A stretch of DNA of 64,000 nt from Rhodococcus sp. HM1 (GTDB taxonomy: Bacteria > Actinomycetota > Actinomycetes > Mycobacteriales > Mycobacteriaceae): NCBI RefSeq assembly GCF_023218075.1, contig NZ_JALPTB010000008.1, forward strand, positions 1 through 64,000, given 5' to 3'. Of this stretch, positions 8,783-19,405 are shown one piece after another. Position 1 is the first letter of the stretch, and the number at the start of each line of letters is the position of its first letter. A program made the position numbers and the translations under genes. Below the pieces are notes generated by a model. The model saw only the letters and a list, made by a program, of their open reading frames with translations, ran no database searches and had not been told where the DNA came from.

Positions 8783-10525
8783 TCACAGACCGAGATCGGC
8801 CTCGAACGCGCCTTCCTCGAGACGGTGCTTGACCGTGGTGAGGAAGCGGCCGGCGTCGGCGCCGTCGATGAGGCGGTGATCGTAGGTCATCGGCAGGTAG
8901 CACATCGACCGCACACCGATCGACTCGTTGCCCGCCTCGTCCTTGACGACGACCGGACGCTTGACGATCGCGCCGGTGCCGAGCATCGCCGCCTGCGGCG
9001 GAACCAGGATCGGGGTGTCGAACAACGCGCCTTGGCTGCCGATGTTGGTGATCGTGAACGTGCCACCGGCCAGCTCGTCGGGCTTGAGCCCACCGTTGCG
9101 GGCGCGGTCGGCGATGTCGACGATCGCCCGGGCGAGGCCGCCGAGGGTCAGGTCACCGGCGTTGTGGATCACCGGGGAGAGCAGGCCCTGCTCGGTGTCC
9201 ACGGCGATGCCGAGGTGCTCGGCAGCGTGGTAGGTGATCTCCTTCTTGGCCTCGTCGTAGGACGCGTTGATGTTCGGGTGCACCCGCAGCGCCTCGACCA
9301 CGGCCTTCGCGAAGAACGGCAGGAAGGTGAGGTTCACGCCCTCGCGTTCGGCGAACGACTTCTTCGCCTGCGCCCGCAGCTGCGCGATCTTGGTGACGTC
9401 GACCTCGAAGGTCTGCGTGAGCTGCGCGGTGCTCTGCAGCGATTCGCGGGTCTTGACCGCGGTGATCTGGCGGATGCGGTTGACCTTCTGGGTCGTGCCG
9501 CGCAGCTTCGCGAGCTCGGGGCGGACACCCGGCGCGTTCGCCGGCGCCGTCGGCGCCGCAGCGGCCGGGGCGGCAGCGGAGGGAGCCTTCGCAGCCTGGG
9601 CCGCGGCGAGCACGTCCTGCTTGCGGATACGTCCGCCGACACCGGTGCCCTTGACGGTCGACAGGTCGACGCCGTTCTCGGCGGCGAGCTTGCGGACCAG
9701 CGGGGTCACGTACGGCGTCGCCTCACCCGAGGGTGCGGCCGCAGCCGGAGCCGCGGGAGCCGCAGCGGGCTTCGGCGCAGCCGGCGCGGGCGCCGGTGCC
9801 GGAGCCGGAGCCTGGGCGGCCGGAGCCGGGGCAGGTGCGGCCGGAGCCGGAGCCGGGGCAGGTGCGGCCGGGGCCGGGGCGGGTGCTGCTGCGGCGGGTG
9901 CGCCGGAGCCGACGACGGCGAGCTGTCCGCCGACCTCGACGGTGTCGTCTTCCTGGGCGTTGATCTCGAGGAGGATGCCGGCGACAGGGGACGGGATTTC
10001 CGTGTCGACCTTGTCGGTGGAGACCTCGAGGAGGGGCTCGTCGACCGCGACCTCGTCGCCGACGGCCTTGAGCCAGCGGGTGACGGTGCCTTCGGTGACG
10101 GATTCGCCGAGTGCGGGCATGGTGACCGGGGTGCCGTTCGCGGCGCCGCCCTGGGCGGGTGCGGGAGCGGCAGCGGCGGGGGCCTCGGCGGCCGGAGCCG
10201 GAGCGGCAGGTTCGGCCGCAGCCGGAGCCGGGGCGGCGGGTTCGGCCGCGGCCGGAGCCGGGGCGGCGGCAGGAGCAGAGGCCTCGCCGGCCTCACCGAT
10301 GACGGCGAGCTCGCCACCGATCTCGACGGTGTCGTCCTCCTGGGCGACGATCCTCACCAGGACACCGGCAGCGGGGGACGGGATTTCGGTGTCGACCTTG
10401 TCCGTGGAGACTTCGAGCAGGGGCTCGTCGACTTCGACCGTGTCTCCTTCCTGCTTGAGCCATCGCGTGACAGTTCCCTCGGTGACGCTCTCACCAAGCG
10501 CTGGCATCTGGACGGAGAAGGCCAT
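8783..10525 (-). CDS. dlaT: 2-oxoacid dehydrogenase E2, dihydrolipoamide acyltransferase
   Basis: This is the E2 core of a 2-oxoacid dehydrogenase complex (pyruvate and/or 2-oxoglutarate). The 580-residue protein has two lipoyl domains, each with the lipoylated lysine in [12 protein letters not shown] (first K43, second near residue 175), joined by long Ala/Pro linkers (about 85-120 and 210-280). A peripheral-subunit-binding domain follows ([21 protein letters not shown]), then the acyltransferase domain with the catalytic HRLIDG motif, H550 and D554. It is annotated sucB in many genomes, but the mycobacterial counterpart, DlaT (Rv2215), acts with pyruvate dehydrogenase and in peroxide defence. 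The ATG is preceded by GAGGAG. lipB and lipA downstream supply its cofactor. Confidence 0.95.
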   Translation of the reverse strand: MAFSVQMPALGESVTEGTVTRWLKQEGDTVEVDEPLLEVSTDKVDTEIPSPAAGVLVRIVAQEDDTVEIGGELAVIGEAGEASAPAAAPAPAAAEPAAPAPAAAEPAAPAPAAEAPAAAAPAPAQGGAANGTPVTMPALGESVTEGTVTRWLKAVGDEVAVDEPLLEVSTDKVDTEIPSPVAGILLEINAQEDDTVEVGGQLAVVGSGAPAAAAPAPAPAAPAPAPAPAAPAPAPAAQAPAPAPAPAPAAPKPAAAPAAPAAAAPSGEATPYVTPLVRKLAAENGVDLSTVKGTGVGGRIRKQDVLAAAQAAKAPSAAAPAAAAPTAPANAPGVRPELAKLRGTTQKVNRIRQITAVKTRESLQSTAQLTQTFEVDVTKIAQLRAQAKKSFAEREGVNLTFLPFFAKAVVEALRVHPNINASYDEAKKEITYHAAEHLGIAVDTEQGLLSPVIHNAGDLTLGGLARAIVDIADRARNGGLKPDELAGGTFTITNIGSQGALFDTPILVPPQAAMLGTGAIVKRPVVVKDEAGNESIGVRSMCYLPMTYDHRLIDGADAGRFLTTVKHRLEEGAFEADLGL

Positions 10526-10788
10526 GTCTGTTGACTCCTCGACGGTTGTTTCGTGTGTGTTGAGTTGTACCGACTCGTGGTCGTCCGACCATTGTGTGGT
10601 CGTTGACTATTGTGCTCGAGCCCGAAGACTCGCGCGGGTACTTCGTTGGTGCGTACGGTCCACACCCGGCAGGCATGGCCTCGACCATCCTTGCACTGAT
10701 CACTTCCGGGTGTACGGCGAGGGGCACGTCACGTTGCACCGGGCGTGCCTTCCGGGCACTCGAAGGCACCCGGAAGGCACGCCTGAGG
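10526..10788. other. Gene-free stretch between dlaT and pepA
   Basis: No credible gene was seen in these 263 bp. They hold the dlaT leader and ribosome-binding site at the left and a hairpin (10742-10783) following pepA at the right. Confidence 0.6.
10742..10783 (-). terminator. 15-bp hairpin downstream of pepA
   Basis: GGCGTGCCTTCCGGG and its exact complement lie six bases beyond the pepA stop codon on the minus strand. The stem sequence resembles the hairpin at 19349-19396. Confidence 0.65.
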
Positions 10789-12303
10789 TCAGCCGTTGGC
10801 TGCGATGTCCTCGATGACCGCGAACATCGTGCGCACCGGCACACCGGTCCCGCCCTTGCCGATGTAGCCGAACGGACCGCCGGTGTTGAACGCCGGACCC
10901 GCCACGTCCAGATGCGCCCACTGCACACCCTCGGGGACGAATTCCTTCAGGAAGATCGCGGCCGCCAGCATCCCGCCCCACCGGTGCGGGGTGACGTTCG
11001 CCAGGTCCGCGACCCGCGAGTTGAGGTCGGCGCGCAGCTCCGCCGGCAGCGGCATGGCCCAGCCGTTCTCCCCGACGGACCGCGACAGCTCCGCGACCCG
11101 GTCACGGAACTCGTCGGTGCCCATCACACCCGGGGTGCGGGTGCCCAGCGCTACCATCTGCGCGCCGGTCAGCGTGGCGGTGTCGATCAGGTAGTCGGGC
11201 TCGTCCTCGCAGGCACGCACGATCGCGTCGGCCAGGATCAGGCGACCTTCCGCGTCGGTGTTGATCACCTCGACCGTCGTTCCGCCGTACTGGGTGAGCA
11301 CGTCCCCGGGACGCTGCGCCGTCGACGACGGCATGTTCTCGGCCATCGGGACGGTCGCGGTGACGTCCGCGGCCACACCGAGCTTCGCGGCGAGCACGAC
11401 GGTCGCGATCACCGCGGCCGCACCGCCCATGTCGGAGGTCATGTTCTCCATGCCCGCGGCGGGCTTGATGGAGATGCCACCGGTGTCGAACGTGATGCCC
11501 TTGCCGACCAGCGCGACCTTCGGGGCCTTGCGCTTCTTCGACGAGTAGCTCAGCCGCACCAGCCGCGGCGGACGCGACGAACCCTGCCCGACACCGACGA
11601 TGCCGCCGAAGCCCTGCTTGGCCAGGGCCTTCTCGTCGAGCACCTCGACCTTCAGGCCCGCCGCGGTGCCGAGCGCCTTCGCGCGGTCGGCGAACTCCGC
11701 CGGGTACAGGTGACTCGGCGGGGTGTTGACGAATTCGCGGGCGGTGGCGACGGCCTCGGCGATCGCGGCCGACCGGGTCAGCGCGGCCTTGGTCTCGCGG
11801 GCACGGGGCGAGGCCACCAGGAACTCGATGCGGGCCGGCGGGCGCGCGTCGTCGCCCGGCGCGGACTTCGCGGAGCGGAACTCGGTGAACGTGTACGCGC
11901 CGAGGGCGAAGCCTTCGACGGCCGCACCGAGATCCACCTCGGACAGCGTCGTCGCGACGACCGAGGCACCGTTCAGGGCCCGTGCCGCGGAGCCGGCGGC
12001 GCGTCGCACCTGCTCGGCGTCGATCTTGTCGGCGGCACCGAGACCGACTGCCAGCACGCTCGTCACCGGCAGCGCCGCCGGGGCGGGGACCCGGGTCAGT
12101 TCCTCGGACTTGCCGGTCGCGCCGACCGCGGTCACGGCGTCGAGCACCTCGCCGAGCACGGCTTCGTCGACGACGCCGCCGAGCAGCGCCTCGGGACCGT
12201 CGTCTCCGGACGTGAGTCCGATCACGAGAACATCGGCTCGTTTCGAGAGGGACCCGGCGAGAACGAGTTCCGGGAGGGTGGGAGCGGGGGCACTCACGGG
12301 CAT
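10789..12303 (-). CDS. pepA: Leucyl aminopeptidase (M17 family)
   Basis: M17 aminopeptidases are cytoplasmic hexamers using two metal ions to remove N-terminal residues from peptides. The 504-residue protein shows the metal-binding lysine in [13 protein letters not shown], the aspartate in SDMGGAAA and the hallmark NTDAEGRL signature. The N-terminal third (to about residue 180) is the variable macrodomain-like part. The ATG is preceded by AGGAG. It is divergent from gcvT, with 99 bp between them. In M. tuberculosis the equivalent gene (Rv2213, pepB) sits in the same neighbourhood. Confidence 0.95.
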   Translation of the reverse strand: MPVSAPAPTLPELVLAGSLSKRADVLVIGLTSGDDGPEALLGGVVDEAVLGEVLDAVTAVGATGKSEELTRVPAPAALPVTSVLAVGLGAADKIDAEQVRRAAGSAARALNGASVVATTLSEVDLGAAVEGFALGAYTFTEFRSAKSAPGDDARPPARIEFLVASPRARETKAALTRSAAIAEAVATAREFVNTPPSHLYPAEFADRAKALGTAAGLKVEVLDEKALAKQGFGGIVGVGQGSSRPPRLVRLSYSSKKRKAPKVALVGKGITFDTGGISIKPAAGMENMTSDMGGAAAVIATVVLAAKLGVAADVTATVPMAENMPSSTAQRPGDVLTQYGGTTVEVINTDAEGRLILADAIVRACEDEPDYLIDTATLTGAQMVALGTRTPGVMGTDEFRDRVAELSRSVGENGWAMPLPAELRADLNSRVADLANVTPHRWGGMLAAAIFLKEFVPEGVQWAHLDVAGPAFNTGGPFGYIGKGGTGVPVRTMFAVIEDIAANG

Positions 12304-12402
12304 CTCCTATGCAGAGGGTGGCGTTGCGTCGATGCTAGTGATCGTCGGGTTCGAAGCCGTGGAGGCGGTCCCGGCCCGGCACGTGGGATACCGTCATGCG
12401 AC

Positions 12403-13503
12403 ATGAGCGACCAGCAACTTCAGCAGGGCCCGATCCACGCCGTCCACGTCGAACTCGGTGCGACCTTCGCTCCGTTCGGCGGGTGGGAGATGCCCGTCTC
12501 CTATGCCGGCACGGTCGCCGAGCACACCGCGGTCCGGGAGAACGTCGGCCTGTTCGACGTCAGCCACCTCGGCAAGGCGCTGGTCGCCGGTCCGGATGCC
12601 GCGACGTTCGTGAACTCGACGCTGACCAACGACCTGTCGAAGATCGGGCCGGGCAAGGCCCAGTACACGCTGTGCTGCACCGAATCCGGGGGAGTCGTCG
12701 ACGACCTCATCGTGTACTACGTGTCGGACGACGAGCTGTTCCTCGTGCCGAACGCCGCGAACACCGCGGCGGTCGTGGCCGCGCTCGCGAAGGTCGCGCC
12801 GGCCGGTGTCACCGTGACGGATCAGCACCGCGACCACGCCGTCTTCGCCGTGCAGGGACCGAAGGCCGCCGACATCCTCACCGGTCTGGGACTGCCCACC
12901 GATATCGAGTACATGGCGTTCGTCGACGCCGAGTGGAACGGTGTGCCGGTGCGGGTGTGCCGCAGCGGCTACAGCGGTGAACGCGGCTTCGAGCTGCTGC
13001 CGCGCTGGGCCGACGCCGAGCCGCTGTTCCGCGCGCTCGTGTCCGCGGTGCAGGCCGCCGGCGGCCAGGTCGCCGGGCTCGGTGCCCGCGACACCCTGCG
13101 CACCGAGATGGGTTACCCGCTGCACGGACACGAACTGTCGACGTCGATCTCGCCGCTGCAGGCCCGCTGCGGCTGGGCCGTCGGCTGGAAGAAGCCGGAA
13201 TTCTGGGGCCGGGAGGCGTTGCTCGCCGAGAAGGAGGCCGGACCCGCACGCCGGCTGTGGGGTCTGCGCGCTCTCGACCGCGGTGTCCTGCGCCAAGACC
13301 AGACGGTCCTGCGCGACGGCGAGCGTGTCGGCGTGACGACCTCCGGAACGTTCTCACCGACCCTCAAGGTCGGTATCGCGCTCGCGCTGATCGACAGCGC
13401 TGCCGGTCTGTCCGCCGGTGACGAGGTCGCCGTGGACGTCCGGGGCCGGTCGTTGCGCGCCGAGCTGGTCGTTCCACCGTTCGTCGAGGACCACACGAAG
13501 TAG
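12403..13503 (+). CDS. gcvT: Glycine cleavage system T protein (aminomethyltransferase)
   Basis: GcvT transfers the methylene group from the aminomethyl-lipoyl H protein to tetrahydrofolate and releases ammonia. The 366-residue protein carries family motifs such as [21 protein letters not shown] and, in the centre, [11 protein letters not shown]; the C-terminal beta-barrel contains [14 protein letters not shown]. The frame is open far upstream, but ATG 12403 matches family length, and TACCGT eight bases before it fits a leaderless promoter. gcvH and gcvP are not in the window. ilvE follows 32 bp downstream. No glycine riboswitch was seen in the 99-bp upstream gap. Confidence 0.95.
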   Translation: MSDQQLQQGPIHAVHVELGATFAPFGGWEMPVSYAGTVAEHTAVRENVGLFDVSHLGKALVAGPDAATFVNSTLTNDLSKIGPGKAQYTLCCTESGGVVDDLIVYYVSDDELFLVPNAANTAAVVAALAKVAPAGVTVTDQHRDHAVFAVQGPKAADILTGLGLPTDIEYMAFVDAEWNGVPVRVCRSGYSGERGFELLPRWADAEPLFRALVSAVQAAGGQVAGLGARDTLRTEMGYPLHGHELSTSISPLQARCGWAVGWKKPEFWGREALLAEKEAGPARRLWGLRALDRGVLRQDQTVLRDGERVGVTTSGTFSPTLKVGIALALIDSAAGLSAGDEVAVDVRGRSLRAELVVPPFVEDHTK

Positions 13504-13535
13504 GGGAGCAGGGGCGTTCGATAGGATCGGCTTTC

Positions 13536-14648
13536 ATGACCGGTGTCCTGGAATTCGCCCACATCCCGCATCCTTCGCCGACGACCCCCGAGCGTCGGCA
13601 GGAGATTCTGTCGAATCCGGGCTTCGGGAACTTCTTCACCGACCACATGGTGACGATCACCTACACCGAGGGAACCGGCTGGCACGACGCGACGGTCGAG
13701 CCGTACGGCCCGATCCGGCTCGATCCCGCGGCGATGGTGCTGCACTACGGGCAGGCCATCTTCGAGGGACTGAAGGCCTACCGGCAGGCGGACGGGTCCA
13801 TCTCGTCGTTCCGCGCGAACGCGAACGCGGCACGGCTCAACCGGTCCGCGGAGCGGATCGCGATGCCGGCGTTGCCGGAGGAGCTGTTCCACCGCGCCAT
13901 CGTCGAACTGCTCGAGGTCGACCACGAGTGGGTGCCCAAGGCCGGTGGTGAGGAGTCGCTGTACCTGCGGCCGTTCGTGTTCGCGACCGAACCGGCCCTC
14001 GGGGTGCGCCCGGCCCACGAGTACAAGTTCCTGCTCATCGCATCCCCGGCGGGCGCGTACTTCCCGCGCGGTGTCAAGCCGGTGAGCGTGTGGCTCTCGC
14101 GCGAATACGTGCGCGCCGCGCCGGGTGGCACCGGTGCCGCGAAGTTCGCCGGGAACTACGCCGCGTCCCTGGTCGCGCAGGCCCACGCCGCGGAGCAGGG
14201 CTGCGATCAGGTGGTGTGGCTCGACGCGATCGAACGCAAGTACGTCGAGGAAATGGGCGGCATGAACCTGTACTTCGTGTTCGGGTCCGGTGCCGATGCC
14301 CGGCTGGTCACCCCCGAACTGTCCGGCTCGTTGCTGCCCGGTATCACCCGCGAGTCGCTGCTGACCCTCGCGAAGGACTCCGGTCTGGTCGTCGAGGAAC
14401 GTCGTATCAGCACGGACGAGTGGCGCGAGAAGGCCGCATCCGGCGAGATCACCGAGGTGTTCGCGTGCGGTACCGCGGCGGTCATCACCCCGGTCGGCAG
14501 TGTGAAGGACGCCGACGGGGAGTTCTCGATCGCCGGCGGCGAGCCGGGCCCGATCACGATGGCGCTGCGCGACACGCTGACCGGTATCCAGCGCGGCACC
14601 TTCGCCGACACCCACGGCTGGATGACCACGCTGCGCGCCGCTCAGTAG
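13536..14648 (+). CDS. ilvE: Branched-chain amino-acid aminotransferase
   Basis: IlvE is a fold-type IV PLP enzyme that transaminates the oxo acids of leucine, isoleucine and valine with glutamate. The 370-residue protein shows [15 protein letters not shown], the [12 protein letters not shown] segment and the PLP-lysine context [21 protein letters not shown], where K is the Schiff-base lysine. Length fits the mycobacterial class. TAGGAT at 13522-13527 ends eight bases before the ATG and no ribosome-binding site is present, so it is likely transcribed as a leaderless mRNA separately from gcvT. A terminator hairpin follows at 14670-14702. Confidence 0.96.
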   Translation: MTGVLEFAHIPHPSPTTPERRQEILSNPGFGNFFTDHMVTITYTEGTGWHDATVEPYGPIRLDPAAMVLHYGQAIFEGLKAYRQADGSISSFRANANAARLNRSAERIAMPALPEELFHRAIVELLEVDHEWVPKAGGEESLYLRPFVFATEPALGVRPAHEYKFLLIASPAGAYFPRGVKPVSVWLSREYVRAAPGGTGAAKFAGNYAASLVAQAHAAEQGCDQVVWLDAIERKYVEEMGGMNLYFVFGSGADARLVTPELSGSLLPGITRESLLTLAKDSGLVVEERRISTDEWREKAASGEITEVFACGTAAVITPVGSVKDADGEFSIAGGEPGPITMALRDTLTGIQRGTFADTHGWMTTLRAAQ

Positions 14649-14669
14649 CCGACACCGTACGAAGACGCC

Positions 14670-14702
14670 ACGGGCGCGACCGTCACCGACGGTCGCGCCC
14701 GT
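14670..14702. terminator. Perfect 14-bp hairpin between ilvE and cobS
   Basis: ACGGGCGCGACCGT and its exact complement surround a five-base loop between the convergent ilvE and cobS genes. It probably serves both. Confidence 0.65.
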
Positions 14703-14746
14703 TGTGCGTTCGTGGGTCTGCCGGGGAAGGTCATCGTATCCGGGAG

Positions 14747-15496
14747 TCAGAGTCCGGCGCCGAGGGTGATCGCGACGGCGGCGACGGTGCCCTCGAGTGC
14801 CGCGCCGAGCACGTCGCCGTTCACCCCCTCGAAGCGGACGACGCAGTGCCGCACGAAGAGTGCGGACAGCGCCAGCGCGACGAGAACCACGATCGGGCCG
14901 AGCCACGCGGTCGCCGGCACGCACCACACCCCGGCGACCGCGGCGAGCAGCGGCCAGCCGAACACGCTCGCCCACGACTGGGTTCCGGCGACGAGCGCAC
15001 CGAACCCGCTCCCGGGGGACGCGACGATCCCGTTCCGGCACGCGAGGACCACCGCGATCCGTCCCGCCGCGACCGCGAGCACCACCGCCGGCCACGCGCG
15101 GGCCTCGGCGAGGATCCCGAACGACCACGCCTGCGCCCCGAGCACCACCACCAGGGTGGCGACGCCGAACGGTCCCGCACCCCCCGAGTGCATGACCTCA
15201 CGGGCCCGCTCTGGCGGGCCGTAGCAACCCAGCCCGTCGGCGGTGTCGCTGAGACCGTCGATGTGCATGCCGCGCGTGGCGACCGCGAGGAACCCGACGC
15301 ACAGCAATCCCGCGAGCGGGGGAGCGCACCCGGCGGCGAGCAGCAACCACAGCACCCCGGCCGCCGCGGCGCCGAGCAGTATGCCGGTGACCGGGGCGGC
15401 GCGGATCGCGCGAGCCGCCGCCGCCCGGTCGATGTCGGCGGGACCGCGCACCGGCAGCACCGTCAGCCACGACAGTGCGAGCGGCAGCCCGCCCAT
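14747..15496 (-). CDS. cobS: Adenosylcobinamide-GDP ribazoletransferase (cobalamin synthase)
   Basis: CobS is the membrane enzyme that joins alpha-ribazole (phosphate) to adenosylcobinamide-GDP, giving cobalamin. The 249-residue protein starts with LALSWLTVLPV, carries the HIDGLSDTADGLGCYG motif, including its conserved aspartates, near residue 80, and has several hydrophobic helices. It overlaps the cobT stop codon: the junction reads GTGATG, so translation may begin at GTG 15499 or ATG 15496; ATG is listed. Translational coupling with cobT is therefore likely. CobS and CobT together complete the lower-ligand end of B12 synthesis; cobU is not in the window. Confidence 0.93.
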   Translation of the reverse strand: MGGLPLALSWLTVLPVRGPADIDRAAAARAIRAAPVTGILLGAAAAGVLWLLLAAGCAPPLAGLLCVGFLAVATRGMHIDGLSDTADGLGCYGPPERAREVMHSGGAGPFGVATLVVVLGAQAWSFGILAEARAWPAVVLAVAAGRIAVVLACRNGIVASPGSGFGALVAGTQSWASVFGWPLLAAVAGVWCVPATAWLGPIVVLVALALSALFVRHCVVRFEGVNGDVLGAALEGTVAAVAITLGAGL

Positions 15497-16614
15497 CACT
15501 CGTCGCGCGGATCGGGAACGGTGGCCTCGTCGGAATCCGTGTCGCGTCCGCTGATGCCGGCCTCGTCGAACGTGGCCATCTGTGCGAGCACCGTCACTGC
15601 GCCCTGCAGCACCGGCAGCGCCGTGACCGCGCCGGATCCTTCCCCGAGCCGCATGCCCAGGTCGACGATCGGTTCGAGATTCAGGTGACGCAGTGCGATC
15701 GCGTGCGAGGGTTCCGCGGACCGGTGCCCGGCCGCCCACCAATCGCGAGCTCCGGGGGCGAGTTCCTCGGCGACCATCGCAGCCGCGGTGACCACGACAC
15801 CGTCGAGCAGCACGGGGGTGCGGCGCACAGACGCCTGCGCGAGATACCCGGCCATCGCGGCGAAGTCCGCGCCGCCGGCCGTGCGCAGCAGCGCGATCGG
15901 ATTGCGGGTGTGCGGGCGGGCGCGGCGCATGGCGTCGCGGATCGCGGTCACCTTGCGCATCCAGCCGGCGTCGTCGATGCCGGTGCCGCGGCCGACCGCG
16001 GCGACCGGTTCGGTGTTGGTGAGCGTCGCGATGAGCACGGTCGCGGGAGTGGTGTTGCCGATGCCCATGTCACCGGCGATGAGCAGGTCGGCACCCTCGT
16101 CGATCTCCCGGTCCGCGATCGCCCGGCCCGCGGCGATCGCCCGGATCGTCTCGTCCTCGGTGAGCGCGTCCTCGCGGTCGATGGAGCCGCTGGAGCGGCG
16201 GATCTTGAACTCCGACACCGACGGGTCCGTGTCGGAGTCGACGGCGATGTCGACGACCCGCACCCCGGCCCCGGCGACGGTCGCGAGGATGTTCACGGCG
16301 GCGCCACCGGCCACGAAGTTCGCGACCATCTGCGCGGTGACTTCCGCCGGATACGCCGAGACGCCGTGGCGGGTGATGCCGTGGTCGCCGGCGAACACCA
16401 CCACGCGCGGTCGCCGGAACGGGTGCGGCGGGACTTCACCCTGGCAGGAGGCGATCCAGCAGCCGAGGTCCTCGAGTCGGCCGAGCGAGCCGGCGGGCTT
16501 GGTGAGTGCGAGCTGGCGGGCGTCGGCGCGTCGACGGATCTCCCGGTCGGGGCTGACGACGGGAGGGAAGGTGGCGTCGAGGCCGGGAGAGGTCGGCGCG
16601 GGTTCGCTGCTCAC
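15496..16614 (-). CDS. cobT: Nicotinate-nucleotide-dimethylbenzimidazole phosphoribosyltransferase
   Basis: CobT activates 5,6-dimethylbenzimidazole by forming alpha-ribazole phosphate from nicotinate mononucleotide. The 372-residue protein contains [45 protein letters not shown] and the C-terminal [17 protein letters not shown], where the conserved catalytic glutamate lies. The GTG start at 16614 is preceded by GAAAGG. It is the first gene of a two-gene cobT-cobS operon with overlapping stop and start codons. The acidic C-terminal tail, rich in Asp and Arg, is not part of the usual core. Confidence 0.95.
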   Translation of the reverse strand: MSSEPAPTSPGLDATFPPVVSPDREIRRRADARQLALTKPAGSLGRLEDLGCWIASCQGEVPPHPFRRPRVVVFAGDHGITRHGVSAYPAEVTAQMVANFVAGGAAVNILATVAGAGVRVVDIAVDSDTDPSVSEFKIRRSSGSIDREDALTEDETIRAIAAGRAIADREIDEGADLLIAGDMGIGNTTPATVLIATLTNTEPVAAVGRGTGIDDAGWMRKVTAIRDAMRRARPHTRNPIALLRTAGGADFAAMAGYLAQASVRRTPVLLDGVVVTAAAMVAEELAPGARDWWAAGHRSAEPSHAIALRHLNLEPIVDLGMRLGEGSGAVTALPVLQGAVTVLAQMATFDEAGISGRDTDSDEATVPDPRDE

Positions 16615-16734
16615 AGTGCACCTTTCGAGAAGTGATCGGGGTAGACGCTACCAACCGCAGAATTGGCAGGAATTCGACGGGAGATGTCGTATCTGCCACT
16701 GTCGGCGGCAGTGGCGCGAGCGCAGGATCGGACC

Positions 16735-16944
16735 ATGTTCGAATTCGCCGTGATCGTCGTGTTCATGCTCGTCGTGGCGTTCGGAACCGAACCGGCCGCC
16801 CGCAGCAACGGAGCCGCCCGATGGGCGCGCAAAGCCTGGTTGCGCCTCAACCACTTCCGGCCACAGGACCCCCGGAAATCGGAGGAACCTGTGGCCGGAG
16901 AAGAACGGTTCGTGATGGCGGCGCGCGGTGCGCCCCACCACTGA
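16735..16944 (+). CDS. Possible small membrane protein of unknown function
   Basis: A 69-residue frame beginning at ATG 16735 would encode one hydrophobic helix at the very N-terminus (FAVIVVFMLVVAFG) followed by a basic, polar tail. No family is recognised. The frame could begin earlier, at 16663 or 16684, and no good ribosome-binding site marks any of these starts. It lies alone in a 357-bp gap between cobT and the convergent DUF3043 gene. Third-position GC is high but this alone is weak evidence; treat it as a candidate. Confidence 0.35.
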   Translation: MFEFAVIVVFMLVVAFGTEPAARSNGAARWARKAWLRLNHFRPQDPRKSEEPVAGEERFVMAARGAPHH

Positions 16945-16971
16945 ATCCCGAACGTCGGACCGTGCCGCCCG

Positions 16972-17670
16972 TCAGACCGCGTCGCCGGGCTTGACCCGAG
17001 GCAGGGGTGCACGCAGCTTGCGGATCTGCGAGGCGCGCACGAACGCGTACCACCCGAGACCGAAACCGCCCTCGGTCGCGTCGGGGAAGCGGGCCCGCAC
17101 CTTCTTGTTGATCATCCGGCCGAGGTAGATGCCCTCGATGACCATCAGCAGCATCATCACGAACATCGCGAGCGTGACGTACTGCTGGATGACCGGGCCC
17201 AGGAACATGGTGGCGATGAGCACCAGCGCCAGCGGCATGAACATGCCCACGAGGTTGCGGCGGCTGTCGACGAGGTCGCGCACGTACGCGCGGACGGGAC
17301 CGCGGTCGCGGGGGAGCAGGTACTTCTCCTCACCCGCAAGCATCCGGTTCCGTCGCTCGGAGGCGGCGGCGCGGCGTTCGGCGGCCTGAGCCTTGCGCTC
17401 GTCCTTCGACATGGACTTGCGCGCGGCCTTCTTGCGTTCGCGCGCCTCCTTCGCTGTCAGCGGTGCGGGCGCCACCGGGCCGCGGCGACGGCCCTCGGCT
17501 TCGCGGCGCTTGGGCGTCGGCCGTCCCTTGCCCGCGGTCTCCTTGCCACCGGACACCGGGGTGCCGGACTGTGCAGGCGTGACCTCGGACGCGGCGACGT
17601 CGGCGCTGCCGGACGACGAAGAGTCGTGGCTGTCGGATTCGTCGGAACTCCCGCGGCGTAGCAACTTCAC
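16972..17670 (-). CDS. DUF3043 domain-containing membrane protein
   Basis: This 232-residue protein begins with a low-complexity Ser/Asp/Glu segment (to about 40), continues with a strongly basic Lys/Arg stretch (45-110) and then has two closely spaced transmembrane helices (about 140-185, MPLALVLIATMFLG and LAMFVMMLLMVIEGIYLG). It fits the DUF3043 family found in actinobacteria; the function is unknown. The GTG start is preceded both by GGAGAG and by TAGCCT six bases upstream of that, so either a leadered or a leaderless transcript is possible. It is divergent from the Fe-S carrier gene. Confidence 0.85.
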   Translation of the reverse strand: MKLLRRGSSDESDSHDSSSSGSADVAASEVTPAQSGTPVSGGKETAGKGRPTPKRREAEGRRRGPVAPAPLTAKEARERKKAARKSMSKDERKAQAAERRAAASERRNRMLAGEEKYLLPRDRGPVRAYVRDLVDSRRNLVGMFMPLALVLIATMFLGPVIQQYVTLAMFVMMLLMVIEGIYLGRMINKKVRARFPDATEGGFGLGWYAFVRASQIRKLRAPLPRVKPGDAV

Positions 17671-17868
17671 CTCTCCAGGCTATGGGATATCCGGACACGT
17701 GGGGAAATCACCCCAGGTCTCGATCGGTGGAGAGGTCGGTGGCGAGACGGAGACAACGCCCCGCAGTGGGTGAGGAATAGATGTACGCGCGGTACCGTTG
17801 ACTCATCGGGGTCGTCTCGACACGACCTCCAGCAACGACTGCTTGACACGAACCACCAGGGAGCGCCC

Positions 17869-18219
17869 ATGACTGTGCAGGACGAGACCGCCACTCACGG
17901 CGTCATCATGACCGAGGCCGCCTCCGCCAAGGCGAAGGCTCTTCTCGATCAGGAGGGCCGCGACGACCTCGCGCTGCGGATCGCAGTGCAGCCCGGCGGC
18001 TGCGCCGGACTCCGGTACCAGCTGTTCTTCGACGACCGGACTCTCGACGGTGATCTCACTGTGGACTTCGGCGGCGTCACGCTCGCAGTCGACCGCATGA
18101 GCGCCCCCTACGTCGAAGGTGCGTCGATCGACTTCGTCGACACCATCGAGAAGCAGGGCTTCACCATCGACAACCCGAACGCCACCGGCTCGTGCGCGTG
18201 CGGCGATTCGTTCAACTGA
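17869..18219 (+). CDS. erpA: A-type iron-sulfur cluster carrier (HesB/IscA/ErpA family)
   Basis: A-type carriers receive Fe-S clusters from the SUF scaffold and deliver them to client enzymes. The three conserved cysteines are present: C45 in GGCAGLRY and C109/C111 in the C-terminal SCACGDSF. The 116-residue protein has the typical length from ATG 17869, which follows CCAGGGAG; the frame is open further upstream but without family similarity. The M. tuberculosis counterpart in this position is Rv2204c. Nearby clients include lipA and the Rieske protein QcrA. The symbol erpA follows common usage; iscA or hesB would be equally acceptable. Confidence 0.88.
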   Translation: MTVQDETATHGVIMTEAASAKAKALLDQEGRDDLALRIAVQPGGCAGLRYQLFFDDRTLDGDLTVDFGGVTLAVDRMSAPYVEGASIDFVDTIEKQGFTIDNPNATGSCACGDSFN

Positions 18220-18226
18220 GTCCGCT

Positions 18227-18266
18227 CGACAGGGCCCCGGCACCGTGAGGTGTCGGGGCCCTGTCG
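18227..18266 (+). terminator. Hairpin after the Fe-S carrier gene
   Basis: CGACAGGGCCCCGGCACC pairs with GGTGTCGGGGCCCTGTCG (one mismatch) around the loop GTGA, seven bases after the stop codon. It probably terminates the carrier transcript before adoK. Confidence 0.65.
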
Positions 18267-18310
18267 TCTGCGGGTAGCGTGTGAGCCCGGCTTTCCCGAC
18301 CTCGCCGTGA

Positions 18311-19336
<1,026 letters not shown>

Positions 19337-19348
19337 TGCGGCTTCGCC

Positions 19349-19396
19349 GCCCGTGTGCCTTTCTGGGGGCTCCCACCGCCAGAAAGGCACACGGGC
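19349..19396. terminator. Perfect 18-bp hairpin between adoK and asnB
   Basis: GCCCGTGTGCCTTTCTGG and its exact complement surround a 12-base loop between the convergent adoK and asnB genes. Confidence 0.7.
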
Positions 19397-19405
19397 CGTC
19401 AGCGC

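Noticed and set aside
9733-10275. Repeated GCCGGAGCCGGGGC-like units, CRISPR-like at first sight
   Set aside because: The repeats encode the Ala/Pro linkers of DlaT, are irregular in length and have no unique spacers.
8825-10534. 569-residue plus-strand frame opposite dlaT
   Set aside because: The translation is Arg/Gly-rich shadow of the Ala/Pro linker of dlaT; both lipoyl domains and the catalytic motif lie on the minus strand.
10594-12402. Long plus-strand extension upstream of gcvT
   Set aside because: It is antisense to pepA; only the part from ATG 12403 resembles GcvT and has a leaderless promoter.
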